From Candidatus Palauibacter scopulicola (GTDB taxonomy: Bacteria > Gemmatimonadota > Gemmatimonadetes > Palauibacterales > Palauibacteraceae), in assembly GCF_947581915.1 (NCBI RefSeq), contig NZ_CANPWG010000010.1, forward strand, positions 53,388 through 117,387: DNA of 64,000 nt, given 5' to 3'. A model generated the notes under the pieces. That model was not told the origin of the DNA, did no database searches, and saw only the letters and a program-made list of their open reading frames with translations. The translations under genes and the position numbers were made by a program. Of this stretch, positions 42,622 through 52,855 are shown one piece after another (the first letter of the stretch is position 1; each line of letters starts with the position of its first letter).

Positions 42622-44052
42622 TCAGGCCTCGTTCCTGTGTTCGGATTCGGGAGACTGCTTGGCGCGGCGCACGAGCACCCGCCCGCTCGCCACTTCCAGT
42701 ACGCGAATCGGGGTCCCGGCCTCGAGCCAGGGACCCTCGGTCACGACGTGGATGCGCTCATCGTTGATGATCGCGACCCCGGTGGGCCGCAGGTCGGTCG
42801 ACGTGACGCCGAGTCCGCCGACCAGGTCCTCGCGCGGAGGCACCGAGAGGTATCCGGTCTCGCGGCTCGTCGAGTCGCGGAGGAAGAGTCCGGAGAATCG
42901 GTTGCTGCGGGGGAGGTGCCGCACCAGCGCCCACCCGGCGACGCCGACCAGAATGATCGACAGGGCGACGAGTCCCGCCGCGTTGAACACCTGGTCGAAG
43001 GTCGGCACCTGGCCGACCATGCCCATGACGGCCGCCCCGAGTACCGCGACCGTCCCCAGGATCCCGGCGATGCCGAAGCCGGGGATGACGAGCACTTCGA
43101 GCGCGATCAGCACGGCGCCCGCGCCGAAGAGGAGGATCTCCTCGATGCCGGCGAGGTGGACGAGATGGTGCGCGCCGAAGAAGGCGGCCAGCGAGGCGAG
43201 TCCGACCGCGCCCGCCACGCCGAAACTCGGCGTCCGCACCTCCACGATGAGTCCGAGAAAGCCGAGGCTCAGGAGGAGAGGCGCGACCGCCGGGTTCGTC
43301 AGGAAGCGGACGATCGCCTCCGCCCAGTTCGGCTGGACTTCCCGCACCGGGGCGGCCGGAAGCCTCATGACCTCCAGCAGTTCGATGAGATCCCGCACCT
43401 CGGCGTCCGCGACGCCGATCGCGGTGGCCTCGTCCGTCGTGAGGGTGAGCAGGCGGCCGGCTTCGCTCACGCCGGGGACCTCGATGCTCTCGTCGACCAT
43501 CGCCTCCGCGATCAGCGGATCGAGCCCCCGCTCCTCGGCCAGCGCCCGGAACTCCGAGCGCATCGCGCTCACCATCTTCTCCGGGGCCTTCTCGCCCTCG
43601 CCGGTGACCGGCGTGGCCGCGCCGATGGTGGAGCCCGGCCGCATGTAGATCCGGTCCGTCGCCAGCGCGATCATCGCGCCCGCCGAGAGGGCGCGGCGGT
43701 TCACGTAGGCGTAGGTCGGGACCTCCGCGTCGCGCAGGTCGTCGATGATCTTCCACGCCGCGTCGACCCGTCCGCCGGGCGTGTCGAGTTCGATGATCAC
43801 GGCGGGCGCCCCGGATTCGGCGGCTTCCGAGAGCGCGCGAGCCACGAAGGGGGCCACGCCGAGTTCGATCGTGCCGGAGATCGGCACCCGGACGACCGTC
43901 GCGGCGGACTGCGCCGACTGCGCGACCGGCGTGGATCGCGCGAAGACGCCTCCGAGTCCCGGCGGCACGGGCCCGCCCGACGCGGACGCCGCCACCACCG
44001 CCAGCCCGAGGGCGAGCAGCGGCGCCGGCAACCCCGTCATGGGTGATTTCAT
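42622..44052 (-). CDS. NfeD family protein with ClpP-type serine protease domain
   Basis: A 476-residue NfeD1b-type membrane protein. The signal peptide is followed by a ClpP/crotonase-like protease domain: [20 protein letters not shown] and [20 protein letters not shown], where the Ser before Ala-Gly is the expected nucleophile and a Lys downstream (GEKAPEK) may be the base. Four or five transmembrane helices follow (about 255-395), and then a soluble OB-fold ([20 protein letters not shown]). It pairs with FloA. ATG 44076 and ATG 44040 are alternative starts; no clear ribosome-binding site is seen. Confidence 0.9.
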   Translation of the reverse strand: MKSPMTGLPAPLLALGLAVVAASASGGPVPPGLGGVFARSTPVAQSAQSAATVVRVPISGTIELGVAPFVARALSEAAESGAPAVIIELDTPGGRVDAAWKIIDDLRDAEVPTYAYVNRRALSAGAMIALATDRIYMRPGSTIGAATPVTGEGEKAPEKMVSAMRSEFRALAEERGLDPLIAEAMVDESIEVPGVSEAGRLLTLTTDEATAIGVADAEVRDLIELLEVMRLPAAPVREVQPNWAEAIVRFLTNPAVAPLLLSLGFLGLIVEVRTPSFGVAGAVGLASLAAFFGAHHLVHLAGIEEILLFGAGAVLIALEVLVIPGFGIAGILGTVAVLGAAVMGMVGQVPTFDQVFNAAGLVALSIILVGVAGWALVRHLPRSNRFSGLFLRDSTSRETGYLSVPPREDLVGGLGVTSTDLRPTGVAIINDERIHVVTEGPWLEAGTPIRVLEVASGRVLVRRAKQSPESEHRNEA

Positions 44053-44123
44053 CGCGTGTCTCGTCGTGTATCTCATGGCCGCAATCTATCGGTGCCCGGA
44101 GTCGGCCGCCCGTCGACCGCCCG

Positions 44124-47100
44124 TCAGCCGCCCGGCCGGTCCGGCAGCGGAATCGGCTCGCCCGCGGACGGCCGCACGCCTTCCGCGTACAGTTGCGCGT
44201 TCAGCGCCGGCACGCGCGTCTCGATGAGCGCGTTGAGCCGGTCCAGCAGCTCCGGCATCACGTTCCACACCTCGTCGACCTGCCACAGGTGATCCGCGGT
44301 CGGCACCGTCGAGGAACCCTGGATGGCGTTCGCGACACCCGCGTTCCTGCGCGCGTCCCCCAACTCGTCGCGGATCTCCTCGATCTCCTCCTCGATCGCA
44401 TCCAACTCCTCCCCCAACCCCTCCGGAGCCTCGTCCGCGCTCTCGATCAGGTCCTCCGCCGCGGACAGTTGCTCCTCGAGTGCTCCGAGGGCCTGCCCCG
44501 CCTCGTAGATCGGGCCCGCCATGGCGTGGAGGCTCACGAGCGCCTCCTGCCGCGCCATCCGGTCCGCCCGGCTCATCGGTCGCCTCGGCTCCGCGACGAC
44601 CTCGACCGTGGCGGAGAACGTCTCGCCCCCCGCTTCCATGCTCACCGTGTACCAGCCCGGAAGGACGATCGGTCCCTGCGGCGCGCCGCCGAAGAAGAAG
44701 CCGCCGCCGCCCCCGCCCGGCCCGCCGCCCTCTGGCTCGTACGGCCGGTCATGGCGCCAGTCCCAGATCACTTCGTTGACGCCGACCTCCGCGGGCGCCT
44801 CCAGCGTACGTACGTGTACACCCGAGGCGTCGCTGATCTTCAATGAGAAGGAGTCCGCGCCGCCGTCCCCGTCGTCGCCCGCGTCTCCATCGTCCGCACC
44901 GTCGCCGTCTTCGTCCCCTTCCCCGTCATCTCCGTCGCCGTCGTCATCGCCCGCGTCCTCCCCTTCGTCTTCGTCCGCGGCCATCTCCTCGGCCGGGGCA
45001 TCCCGCAGGTAGTAGCGGATCCGGGCGCCGCGGGGCGGGTTCGGCGCGCTGTACGTGGCGCCGTAGAAGGGCCAGTCCCCCTTCTCCGTCCACATGATCG
45101 AACGGTCGCCGAACACACGTCCCGCCTCCGCCAGCATCCCCTCGGAAAGCGCCTCCAGAGGCGCCACGTCGGCCAGGATCCAGGCGCTGCGCCCGTGCGT
45201 GCCGACGATGAGGTCGTTCTCGCGCGGGTGCACGAGGAGGTCGTCCACCGGGACCGTGGGCAGGTTGTTCTTGAGCTGGACCCAGCTTTCGCCGCGGTCC
45301 ACGGAGACGAAGACGCCGACCTCGTTCCCGATGAAGAGGAGGTTCGGCGCCCGGTGGTGTTCGACGATCACGTTCACCGACCACAGGTCCGGCAGCCCGT
45401 TCGCGATCGCCCGCCAGCTCTGACCGTAGTCCTCGCTTACGTAGGCGTAGGGCGCGTAGTCGCCGTTGCGGTGCCCGTCGAAGGTGGCGTACACGCGCCC
45501 CTCCACGTGGTGCGACGGCTCCACCCGGCTCACATAGGTCCGCTCGGGGAGGCCCGGGATGCGGTCGGCGACGTTCTCCCACGTCTCCCCGTCGTCGCGC
45601 GACACCTGCAGGTTTCCGTCGTCCGTCCCCGCGTAGATCAGCCCGCGCGCGAGCGGCGACTCCTCCACCGAGGTCAGGTTCCCGTAGGTGGCGATCCCGT
45701 CGTTGAGCGACATCTGCGGCTCGGAGCCGGCGACGCCCATGATCTCCAACTCCTCGCGGTCGATCTGCTTCGTGAGATCGAGCCCCCCGACCTCCTCCCA
45801 CGACATCCCGTAGTCCCGCGAGCGCAGCAGGTAGTTCGCGCCCAGGTAGACGGTGGCCGGATCGTGCGGCGAGAGCAGGAGCGGCGAGTTCCAGTTGTAG
45901 CGGTAGGCCTTCGTCGTGTCGCCGTCCGCCCGCGGCCCGACGATGGGGCGCATGGGAATCTTCTCCCCCGTCGTCAGGTCGTAGCGGTTCATGTTCCCGC
46001 CCTGCGACTCGGAGTAGACGATCGTCGAGTCCGTCGGGTCCACGATCGTGAAGAAGCCGTCGCCGTACGCCGTCTCGTACCAGTCCTGGTGCCGGATGCC
46101 GTGAAAGGAGCGCGTGTTCGAGGGCCCGCACCACGCGTCGTTGTCCTGCAGCCCGCCGCACACCGCGTAGGGCGTCCGCATGTCGTAGCCGATGGTGTAG
46201 AACTGGCCGAGCGCGATGTTGTCGAACATGCGCCAGTGCGCGGCTCCATCCCACGAGGCCGCGACCCCGCCGTCGCTGCCCAGGATCAGGTGGTCCGGGT
46301 CCTCCGGGTTGATCCACAGCTGGTGGTGGTCGACGTGGATCTGCACGGCGCCGTCGTTGCGGAACGTCCGTCCCCCGTCATCCGAAATCGAGAGCTGCGT
46401 GCCGAGCACGTAGATGCGGTCGGGGTTGCTCGGGTCGATGCGGACCTGGGAGTAGTACATCGGCCGCGGGTTGGTGTCCGACACCTTCTCCCACGTCTCG
46501 CCGCGGTCCGTGGAGCGGAAGAGTCCGCCCTGGCGGGGACCGCCGCCTCCGCCGCCGAAGCCCTGGCCGGGCCGCCGCGGATCCGCCTCGACGAGCGCGT
46601 AGACGAGGTTGCCGTCCTGTCGGTAGATGTCGATCCCGATGCGGCCCTTGTCGCCCGCCGGCAGTCCTTCCGTCAGTTCCGTCCAGGTGTCGCCGCCGTC
46701 CACCGTACGGTAGAGGCCGCTCCCGGGGCCTCCTCCGTTGAACCCCCAGCCCGTCCGCTGCCGCTGGTACATCGCCGCGAAGATCGTGTTCGGGTCGGCG
46801 GGATCCATGGCCAGGTCGATGGCTCCGGTGTGGTCGTCGACGTACAGCACCTTCTCCCACGACTCCCCGCCATCGGTCGTGCGAAAGACGCCCCGCTCGG
46901 AGTTCGAACCCCATAGATCTCCCATCGCGGCCACATGGACGACGTCGGGGTTGCGTGGATGGATGAGGATGCGGGCGACATGCTTCGTCGCCTCAAGCCC
47001 CATGTGCATCCACGTGTTCCCGCCGTCCGTCGACTTGTAGACGCCGTTCCCCCACGGGGAGGACTGGCGGTTCTGCGGCTCGCCCGTCCCCACCCACACG

Positions 47101-47423
47101 AGGTTCGGGTTCGCCTGGTGGAGCGTCACGTCCCCGATCGAACTCGTCGGCTGATCATCGAACAGCGGGGTCCACGACGTGCCGTGGTTCTCCGTCTTCC
47201 ACAGCCCTCCGCTCGCGGTGCCGATGTAGAAGATCTGCGGTTTCGCTTCGACGACATCGAGGTCGGCGATCCGTCCCCCCATGAGGGCCGGGCCGATCTC
47301 CCGGTACTCCAGATGGGAGATGGCCGTCTCGAGGGCGGACTGGGCGGCTGCGGCCGTCGCGCCGGTCGTGGCGCCGAAGAGGAGACCGGCCGCGGAGAGC
47401 GCAAGAACTCGGGCTGCTTTCAT
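44124..47423 (-). CDS. exported sortilin/VPS10-like beta-propeller repeat protein
   Basis: A 1099-residue protein with a signal peptide ending TAAAAQ. Many BNR/Asp-box repeats follow, for example YKSTDGGNTWMHM, FRTTDGGESWEKV, YRTVDGGDTWTEL, FRSTDRGETWEKV, VSRDDGETWENV. They form the one or two large propellers of VPS10/sortilin-like and xyloglucanase-like proteins. The C-terminal part has a beta domain interrupted by a very acidic insert (about residues 812-856, almost all Asp/Glu/Gly), a Gly-rich patch, and a coiled coil (about 985-1050). It lacks obvious glycosidase acids. It is probably periplasmic or surface exposed; the ligand is unknown. Confidence 0.88.
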   Translation of the reverse strand: MKAARVLALSAAGLLFGATTGATAAAAQSALETAISHLEYREIGPALMGGRIADLDVVEAKPQIFYIGTASGGLWKTENHGTSWTPLFDDQPTSSIGDVTLHQANPNLVWVGTGEPQNRQSSPWGNGVYKSTDGGNTWMHMGLEATKHVARILIHPRNPDVVHVAAMGDLWGSNSERGVFRTTDGGESWEKVLYVDDHTGAIDLAMDPADPNTIFAAMYQRQRTGWGFNGGGPGSGLYRTVDGGDTWTELTEGLPAGDKGRIGIDIYRQDGNLVYALVEADPRRPGQGFGGGGGGPRQGGLFRSTDRGETWEKVSDTNPRPMYYSQVRIDPSNPDRIYVLGTQLSISDDGGRTFRNDGAVQIHVDHHQLWINPEDPDHLILGSDGGVAASWDGAAHWRMFDNIALGQFYTIGYDMRTPYAVCGGLQDNDAWCGPSNTRSFHGIRHQDWYETAYGDGFFTIVDPTDSTIVYSESQGGNMNRYDLTTGEKIPMRPIVGPRADGDTTKAYRYNWNSPLLLSPHDPATVYLGANYLLRSRDYGMSWEEVGGLDLTKQIDREELEIMGVAGSEPQMSLNDGIATYGNLTSVEESPLARGLIYAGTDDGNLQVSRDDGETWENVADRIPGLPERTYVSRVEPSHHVEGRVYATFDGHRNGDYAPYAYVSEDYGQSWRAIANGLPDLWSVNVIVEHHRAPNLLFIGNEVGVFVSVDRGESWVQLKNNLPTVPVDDLLVHPRENDLIVGTHGRSAWILADVAPLEALSEGMLAEAGRVFGDRSIMWTEKGDWPFYGATYSAPNPPRGARIRYYLRDAPAEEMAADEDEGEDAGDDDGDGDDGEGDEDGDGADDGDAGDDGDGGADSFSLKISDASGVHVRTLEAPAEVGVNEVIWDWRHDRPYEPEGGGPGGGGGGFFFGGAPQGPIVLPGWYTVSMEAGGETFSATVEVVAEPRRPMSRADRMARQEALVSLHAMAGPIYEAGQALGALEEQLSAAEDLIESADEAPEGLGEELDAIEEEIEEIRDELGDARRNAGVANAIQGSSTVPTADHLWQVDEVWNVMPELLDRLNALIETRVPALNAQLYAEGVRPSAGEPIPLPDRPGG

Positions 47424-47535
47424 GATACTGCCTCGGAAACGGGGAGATGACGGGGCTTCCGCCCGCAAACTGCACCGCAGAAATGCCCGCGCAATACGCC
47501 GCGGTTCCGCGCGGGTGGCGCGATCCGGGACCGGA

Positions 47536-48672
47536 TCAGAACGGCGCCCGTCCGCCCGCAAGCGGAAGGACTTCCTCCACCAGGGCCAGGAGCAGTCGGC
47601 CCGGCTCCTCGAACATGAGCATGTGCGAGCTGCGCTCGAAGGTCACGAAGCGCTTATGGGGCGCCTCCATGCGGTCGAAGTAGTCTCTGGCGCTTTGGTA
47701 GGGCGTGTGCAGATCGAACCGTCCGTGGAGGATGACGACCGGCACCTCGAAGCGCTGCACGAGCCGCGCCGGCCGGGGCGCCGGGGCCCGGTCGATGAGG
47801 TGGCGTTCGGCCCACGCCATGGCCGGCTGCATGTTCGCCACGTCGGCCGCCGTGTACTCCGGCCCCCATTCGGGAAGCGCGAAGTACAGGTCGAAGGTCG
47901 GCTTCCCGTACCAGCCGCCGTCGTACTCCCGGGCCCACCTGCGGGTGGCGAGCAGCTTGTCGACCGCGCCGGGGCCCGCGGCGGGAGGATAAGGCCGGAG
48001 CGCTTCCAGTTCGCGGATCGCGGTCGTGTCGTTCGCCGCGCGGACGCGCTCCATGAGCGTCGCGTACAGCTGGCGTTCGGCGTCGGGGCCGGCCGCCTGC
48101 CCGAGCCCGACGTAGGCGTGGAAGCGCTCGGGATGCCGTTCGACGAGCCGGGGCCCGATCCGCGTCCCGTAGGAGTAGCCGAGGACGACGAGCTTCTCGT
48201 GGCCGAGTCTCGCGAGCAGGTGCTCGACGACCGCCGCCGCGTCGTCCACGAGTTGATCGAGGGTCATCGTCGGCCCCAGCCTGGCGGAATCCGCCGCGGA
48301 GAAGCTCTTTCCCACGCCCCGCCGGTCCCAGTTCACGACCGTGAAGAAATCCTCCCACGGCTTCTGGTACGCCCAGCTCGCCCCCATCACCGGGCTGCCG
48401 GGCCCCCCGTGGAGCACGAGAAGGATCGGGTTGGCGCGGTTCAGCCCGCGGATCGACAGCCACTGGGTCGACCCGTTGACCTCGATGGGCTCGAGAACCT
48501 CGATCCCTTCGGGCGTGTGGATGCGGCGAAGGTCGGCCAGGCGACCGGTGATCGAGTCCCTGGGGATGGCGTCGGCGGCCGCGCTTCGGGCGGCGGCGCT
48601 CTGCGCGTGGGCGCCCCCCGGCACGCCGAGGAAGGCGATGGCCAGGATGACGCTGGTCTTCGAGTGGCGCAT
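47536..48672 (-). CDS. exported alpha/beta hydrolase, proline iminopeptidase-like
   Basis: A 378-residue protein with a signal peptide (VILAIAFLGVPGGAHAQ). The oxyanion motif LLVLHGGPGSPVMG and DRRGVGKS match the S33 peptidase/proline iminopeptidase group. The nucleophile elbow is GYSYGTRIG (Ser about residue 175), the acid is likely in HGRFDLHTPY, and the His in ERSSHMLMFEEP. The triad looks complete. The start ATG 48672 has a GAAGGGA site. Substrate specificity is open; an N-terminal peptide or ester is most likely. Confidence 0.88.
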   Translation of the reverse strand: MRHSKTSVILAIAFLGVPGGAHAQSAAARSAAADAIPRDSITGRLADLRRIHTPEGIEVLEPIEVNGSTQWLSIRGLNRANPILLVLHGGPGSPVMGASWAYQKPWEDFFTVVNWDRRGVGKSFSAADSARLGPTMTLDQLVDDAAAVVEHLLARLGHEKLVVLGYSYGTRIGPRLVERHPERFHAYVGLGQAAGPDAERQLYATLMERVRAANDTTAIRELEALRPYPPAAGPGAVDKLLATRRWAREYDGGWYGKPTFDLYFALPEWGPEYTAADVANMQPAMAWAERHLIDRAPAPRPARLVQRFEVPVVILHGRFDLHTPYQSARDYFDRMEAPHKRFVTFERSSHMLMFEEPGRLLLALVEEVLPLAGGRAPF

Positions 48673-48770
48673 GCTGATATCCCTTCGCCTCGTTCTCCCA
48701 GTGGATTTTCGCTGGGGGCGGTCGGCCCGTAGAGTGGTCGGACGGTACGTCGGCACGGGAGGTCCTTTCC

Positions 48771-50018
48771 ATGATGAACGCTGCCCCACGCTTTGATCCA
48801 CCCCTCGCCGTCCTGGGGAGTTGCCTCGTTCTGGCCTGCGGCACTGCGCCGGATTCGGCTGCCGATCCGGCGGCCGGGTCTCAGCTTTCTCTGGCTCCGG
48901 AAGCGACCGCGGCGCTCGTCGAGGCGTTTCAGGCGGAACTCGACGCGGCGTGGGCGCAGGCCCAGGAGACGGACGAGAACTTCCCGGGCGCGACGGCAGC
49001 CTTCATCCTCCCGGATGGGCGCGTGTTCGGCTTCGCGACCGGCCTGTCGGACGTCGATGACGAGATCCCGATGACGCCGGACATGCGCATGGGCTCCGGC
49101 AGCATCGGGAAGACCTACGTCGCGGCGGTCGCCCTGCAGCTGGCCATGAACGGAGAGCTGGATCTCGACGCGCCGGTCGCGACCTGGCTCGGCGACGAGG
49201 AGTGGTTCTCCCGCGTCCCCAATCACGCGGACCTCACGATGCGCAACCTCCTGAACCACACGGCCGGCATGATCCAGCCGTACTTCGAGGATCCCGATTT
49301 CGCCGTGCGGCTGGGCGAGGTGTTCCGCGACCCCGACGCCTACATGACCCCGGAGGAGTTCATCGCCGAGACGGTGCTGGACGCCGAGCCGCTCTTCCCC
49401 GCCGGCGGGGGCTACCACTACAGCGACGTGCACTACACGCTGGCGGGCCTCGCCGTCGAGGCGGCGACGGGCCGCGCCTACTACGACCTCCTCGATGAGT
49501 TCTTCCTCGACCCGCTTGGCCTCGATCTCACGCTTGCGGCCGACCGGCGCGACCTGCCCGGACTCGCGCAGGGCTATGCGCACGCGAGCTCACGGCTCTA
49601 CGGCACGCCGCTCGAGGTGGTGGTGGACGGCCGGTTCATCCTCCATCCGCTGCAGGAGTGGACGGGGGGCGGTCTCGTGAACAACCCGCAGGCGATGGTG
49701 CGCTGGGCGAAGCTCCTGTACGAGGGCGAGGCGATCTCGGGGGACGACCTTCCGCAGTTGCTCGAAGTCGGGTTCCCGGCCGACAGCACCAGGCCGCACC
49801 TGGGGTACGGGCTCGCGGTATCCGTCGCCGAGAGCGAGCACGGGCTGACGTACGGCCACGGGGGCTTCTGGCCCGGCTACAACTCGCTCCTCGCGTACTA
49901 CCCGGGCCACGGCGTGGCGGTCTCGATCCAGGTCAACTCCGACGAATCGCGGATGCGCGACCACATGCCGGAGCTGGCCGGCGTCGTGCTGCAAGCGCTG
50001 GCGGCTGCCGGGGGCTGA
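48771..50018 (+). CDS. exported class C beta-lactamase-like serine hydrolase
   Basis: A 415-residue lipoprotein-like enzyme (signal VLGSCLVLACGTAPDS). The SxxK motif is in MGSGSIGKTYVAA (Ser about residue 112), the Y-x-N-equivalent in GGYHYSDVHYTLAG reads YSD, and HxG is GHGGFWPGYNS. All three catalytic regions are therefore recognisable. YSD instead of YxN occurs in some esterase/D-peptidase relatives. It is divergent from the alpha/beta hydrolase gene by about 100 bp. The substrate is unknown. Confidence 0.88.
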   Translation: MMNAAPRFDPPLAVLGSCLVLACGTAPDSAADPAAGSQLSLAPEATAALVEAFQAELDAAWAQAQETDENFPGATAAFILPDGRVFGFATGLSDVDDEIPMTPDMRMGSGSIGKTYVAAVALQLAMNGELDLDAPVATWLGDEEWFSRVPNHADLTMRNLLNHTAGMIQPYFEDPDFAVRLGEVFRDPDAYMTPEEFIAETVLDAEPLFPAGGGYHYSDVHYTLAGLAVEAATGRAYYDLLDEFFLDPLGLDLTLAADRRDLPGLAQGYAHASSRLYGTPLEVVVDGRFILHPLQEWTGGGLVNNPQAMVRWAKLLYEGEAISGDDLPQLLEVGFPADSTRPHLGYGLAVSVAESEHGLTYGHGGFWPGYNSLLAYYPGHGVAVSIQVNSDESRMRDHMPELAGVVLQALAAAGG

Positions 50019-50031
50019 CGGCCGCCGCGGG

Positions 50032-51408
50032 TCAGTCGGCGCGCGGACCGGAGAGCCGCGCTCCCGCGGCGAGGACGAGGATCGAGGCCAGGACCAGGGC
50101 GGCCGCCGCCGGGACGCCGGCCCGCGTCGCGCTTTCCTCTATTTCGGCCGGCTCGAAGACGGGCACCCCGTCCCAGTTCACCGCGTCGATCGGCGTGGCG
50201 GCGAAGAAGTGCGGGTAGAAGTAGGTCTTCAACCGCTCGTGGTGTCGGCGGACGGCGTCCTGGTACGCGAGTTGCGCGGACAGATCGGAGGCCGCGAGGC
50301 GGTCGAGGGCGAGCTGGGCCGCGAGCGGCGGCACGAGCGTGGACCAGCGCCGCGCCCACCGTTCCCGTTCCCGCAGCACGTCGCGGTAGGCGCCCGACGC
50401 CTCGCGCGCGGCCCGGTCGCCCCGGTGGTTCATGGCGTAGTACCAGCCCCAAGTGAAGACGTCCTCCGGGACCGTCCGGTCGCTCCACTCCGGGTAGTCC
50501 TCGAAGAAGCCCTGCATCGTCTCGTCCTTGGTCATGTCCCAGGCCTCGTGATATCCCTGGCGCTGGCGCACGGTGAGTTCCAGCGCCTCCGGGACGGGAT
50601 GGAGGATCGCGTTCGCGAGGCTGAGCGCGGCGGGCGCCAGGAGGGTGAGCGCGACCCACGTCCCGACCAGGATCATGGCGTTGGCGGTGGAGGACCGGCG
50701 CCCGGACGCGACGCCGAGGCAGAGCGCGAACCAGAAGGCGGTGTGCAGCGCGATGAGGGCGACCGCCCAACCGGCCCGGGCGTCGAGGCGGACACCCGCC
50801 AGCGCCGCCGCGAGCGCAACCGGCACCGCCACCACGGCGGCGACGAGAAAGGCGCGCGAGCCGAGCTTGAGTGCGAGCAGCCGCCGCGGCCGGGTGAAGA
50901 GGCGGACGAGGTTCCAGGTACCCCCCTCCCGCTCGCTGGAGACGAGGTCGTAGGTGAGGGCGATGATGAAGAGGGGAAGGAGCGCGATGAGCAGGAAGGC
51001 GAGGTCGAGGTCGCCCGCCGCGGCGAGGCGCGGGTTCACCGTCTCGTGTTCGTAGAGTTGCCCCTCGAGCGCCAGGAGCCGGATTCGCAGGCTGGCCGTC
51101 TCGACCTCCGTCCGGCCCCGGGCGAGCCCCGCGAGAGGCAGGGACGGCTGCGGGGCCGGGAAGGCCAGGTAGTAGAGCACCTCCCCCGCTTCCGTCGCGG
51201 GAGGGTAGGTGGAGAGGAGGTAGGCCAGCTGGTCGCGGTAGGCGGTCTCCGCGGCGACCGCGGAGGATGCCGCCGCTTCGACGTTGCGGCCGCCGCGCCA
51301 CGCCGCGTAGACCCCGATCGCCAGGAGCAGGACGACGGCGACGGCGACGCCGGTGGAGCGCGTCAGCCGGAGGATGTCCAGTCGGAGCAGCCGGAGCCGC
51401 GCCCTCAC
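50032..51408 (-). CDS. ABC-2 type permease with DUF3526, type B copy 2
   Basis: A 458-residue permease with about six transmembrane helices and a large extracytoplasmic loop (about residues 30-130) before the cytoplasmic signature YDLVSSEREGGTWNLVRLFT. Its GTG overlaps the previous gene's TGA (GTGA). It matches the permease at 52856-54286 in architecture (EREQGT/EREGGT motif, then LHPVPE/LHPLPS, then the long DUF3526 loop) and forms the last gene of the exporter operon. The extra upstream frame to 51576 is a shadow. Confidence 0.8.
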   Translation of the reverse strand: MRARLRLLRLDILRLTRSTGVAVAVVLLLAIGVYAAWRGGRNVEAAASSAVAAETAYRDQLAYLLSTYPPATEAGEVLYYLAFPAPQPSLPLAGLARGRTEVETASLRIRLLALEGQLYEHETVNPRLAAAGDLDLAFLLIALLPLFIIALTYDLVSSEREGGTWNLVRLFTRPRRLLALKLGSRAFLVAAVVAVPVALAAALAGVRLDARAGWAVALIALHTAFWFALCLGVASGRRSSTANAMILVGTWVALTLLAPAALSLANAILHPVPEALELTVRQRQGYHEAWDMTKDETMQGFFEDYPEWSDRTVPEDVFTWGWYYAMNHRGDRAAREASGAYRDVLRERERWARRWSTLVPPLAAQLALDRLAASDLSAQLAYQDAVRRHHERLKTYFYPHFFAATPIDAVNWDGVPVFEPAEIEESATRAGVPAAAALVLASILVLAAGARLSGPRAD

Positions 51409-52853
51409 GAGGTGGCCCGCTCCACCCCGACGCGCGCCAGCCGCGCCCGTGCCAGGCCGAGGCCCAGGAGCGGAAGGAGGAGCCACAGGCCTAGCGCGGC
51501 CAGAGAGCGCGCGCGACCGGCGAGCGCCCCTCCGAGCGGGGGCGGCCGCGTCCCGAAGGTCGGGAATTCCGCCCAATGCTCGCGCGGCAGGCGCTGGGCG
51601 CGGTCGTTCTCGTAGTGGATCTCGCTGATGTGGAGATCGTTGAGGCGCTGTATGAGGTCATACCGGTGAGCTTCCGCCTGCGCCCGGAAGGCCTCCACCG
51701 CCTCGGACGCGGTCCCGGATATCGCCATGGAGAGGTCCCGCGCCGCGAGATAGGGGGAGAGCAACCCCGCCCACGACAGGACGCGGTCCTGACGGCGCTG
51801 GCCTTCGACGAGGTCCCGCTGCTGCTCCTCGTGGATCCGACTCGTGACGGCCTCCCCTTCGCGGCTCACCACGCCGCCCCAGTTCACGGGAAGTTCCTCG
51901 ACCGACGCCACCTCGTAGCGGGCCAGGTACTCGTCCCGCAGCGCGCGGAAGAAGGGATCGTCGGGATTGTGGCTGTCGCCCACCTCGTTCAACGCGCGTT
52001 CCACCTGGGCGGTGAACTCGGCGCGGGAGGGCAGCGGATGCAGCGCCCCGGCGACGGAGGCCCCGAGGCGCGGCACGGCGACGCAGAGGACGACCCATAC
52101 CGCGATCAACTGCGCGAGGGCGCTCCGCGAGGAGGCCCGGAAGGAGGACGCGAGGACGGTGACCAGGACCCATCCCCCGAGATAGGCGGCGTAGATGCCC
52201 GCCAATCCGGCCATGCGCCCGGCGGAGACAGGGCCCACCGCCCCGGACCCGGCGATGACCAGAGTGGCGACACCGATGGGAAGGGCCGCGAGGGCCGCCA
52301 CTGCCCCCGTGCCCAGCACCTTGCCCGCGAGGATCTGGGCGGGCGTCGCCCCCTGGGCGAGGAGGAGCCGAAGCGTGCCCCGCTCTCGCTCCGCGCTCAC
52401 GGAGGCGAAGCCCGCGACGACGACGAACAGCGGCAGGAGGAGAGCCAGAACGCTCGCCGGCGTGAGGCGGCCAAAGCGCAGCATCCCGGTCGCGTGACGA
52501 GCATCACCGAAGTTGGCCGTGTTCTGCCGGTGACCCTCCAGAAAGAGCGAGGTCCCCGCCCAGGCGCCGACCCCCGGGTCGAAGAAGGCGAGCGGCGCCT
52601 CCTCCCGAAAGACGAGAAACCCGTAGTGGATGACCCGGTGCGGGTGACGGTCCGGCTGCTCCAGCCACTGGGTCTCGACCATCGCCTGGTAGCGGGCGCG
52701 CTGTTCCGCCTCGCTCGCGGCGTGATGCCGGGCGCCGAGGACCGCGACCACGCCGAGGGCGATGACAAGCCCCAGCAGGAAGACCACGTACCGATCCTCG
52801 CGGACTGCCCCCACCTGCCGGCGGGCGATGAGCAGCGCGTTGCGGAGACCCAT
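51405..52853 (-). CDS. ABC-2 type permease with DUF3526, type A copy 2
   Basis: A 482-residue permease. An N-terminal helix precedes a periplasmic loop that contains HYGFLVFREEAPLAFFDPGV and GTSLFLEGHRQN. The cytoplasmic signature is ERERGTLRLLLAQGATPAQI, and a DUF3526 loop starting LHPLPSRAEFTAQVERAL follows. It is clearly homologous to the permease at 54288-55712, with the same HYG...GTS...GHRQN layout. It starts 2 nt after the type B copy 1 stop. It probably forms a heteromeric channel with its B partner. Confidence 0.82.
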   Translation of the reverse strand: MGLRNALLIARRQVGAVREDRYVVFLLGLVIALGVVAVLGARHHAASEAEQRARYQAMVETQWLEQPDRHPHRVIHYGFLVFREEAPLAFFDPGVGAWAGTSLFLEGHRQNTANFGDARHATGMLRFGRLTPASVLALLLPLFVVVAGFASVSAERERGTLRLLLAQGATPAQILAGKVLGTGAVAALAALPIGVATLVIAGSGAVGPVSAGRMAGLAGIYAAYLGGWVLVTVLASSFRASSRSALAQLIAVWVVLCVAVPRLGASVAGALHPLPSRAEFTAQVERALNEVGDSHNPDDPFFRALRDEYLARYEVASVEELPVNWGGVVSREGEAVTSRIHEEQQRDLVEGQRRQDRVLSWAGLLSPYLAARDLSMAISGTASEAVEAFRAQAEAHRYDLIQRLNDLHISEIHYENDRAQRLPREHWAEFPTFGTRPPPLGGALAGRARSLAALGLWLLLPLLGLGLARARLARVGVERATS

Positions 52854-52855
52854 GC

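Noticed and set aside
42523..44046. Long plus-strand frame opposite NfeD
   Set aside because: The minus strand encodes an unmistakable NfeD protein; the antisense product is Arg/Asp-rich and motif-free.
45195..46916. 573-codon plus-strand frame opposite the sortilin-like gene
   Set aside because: Composition is Val/Arg/Asp/His-rich as expected of the reverse frame of BNR repeats; no start signal and no domain.
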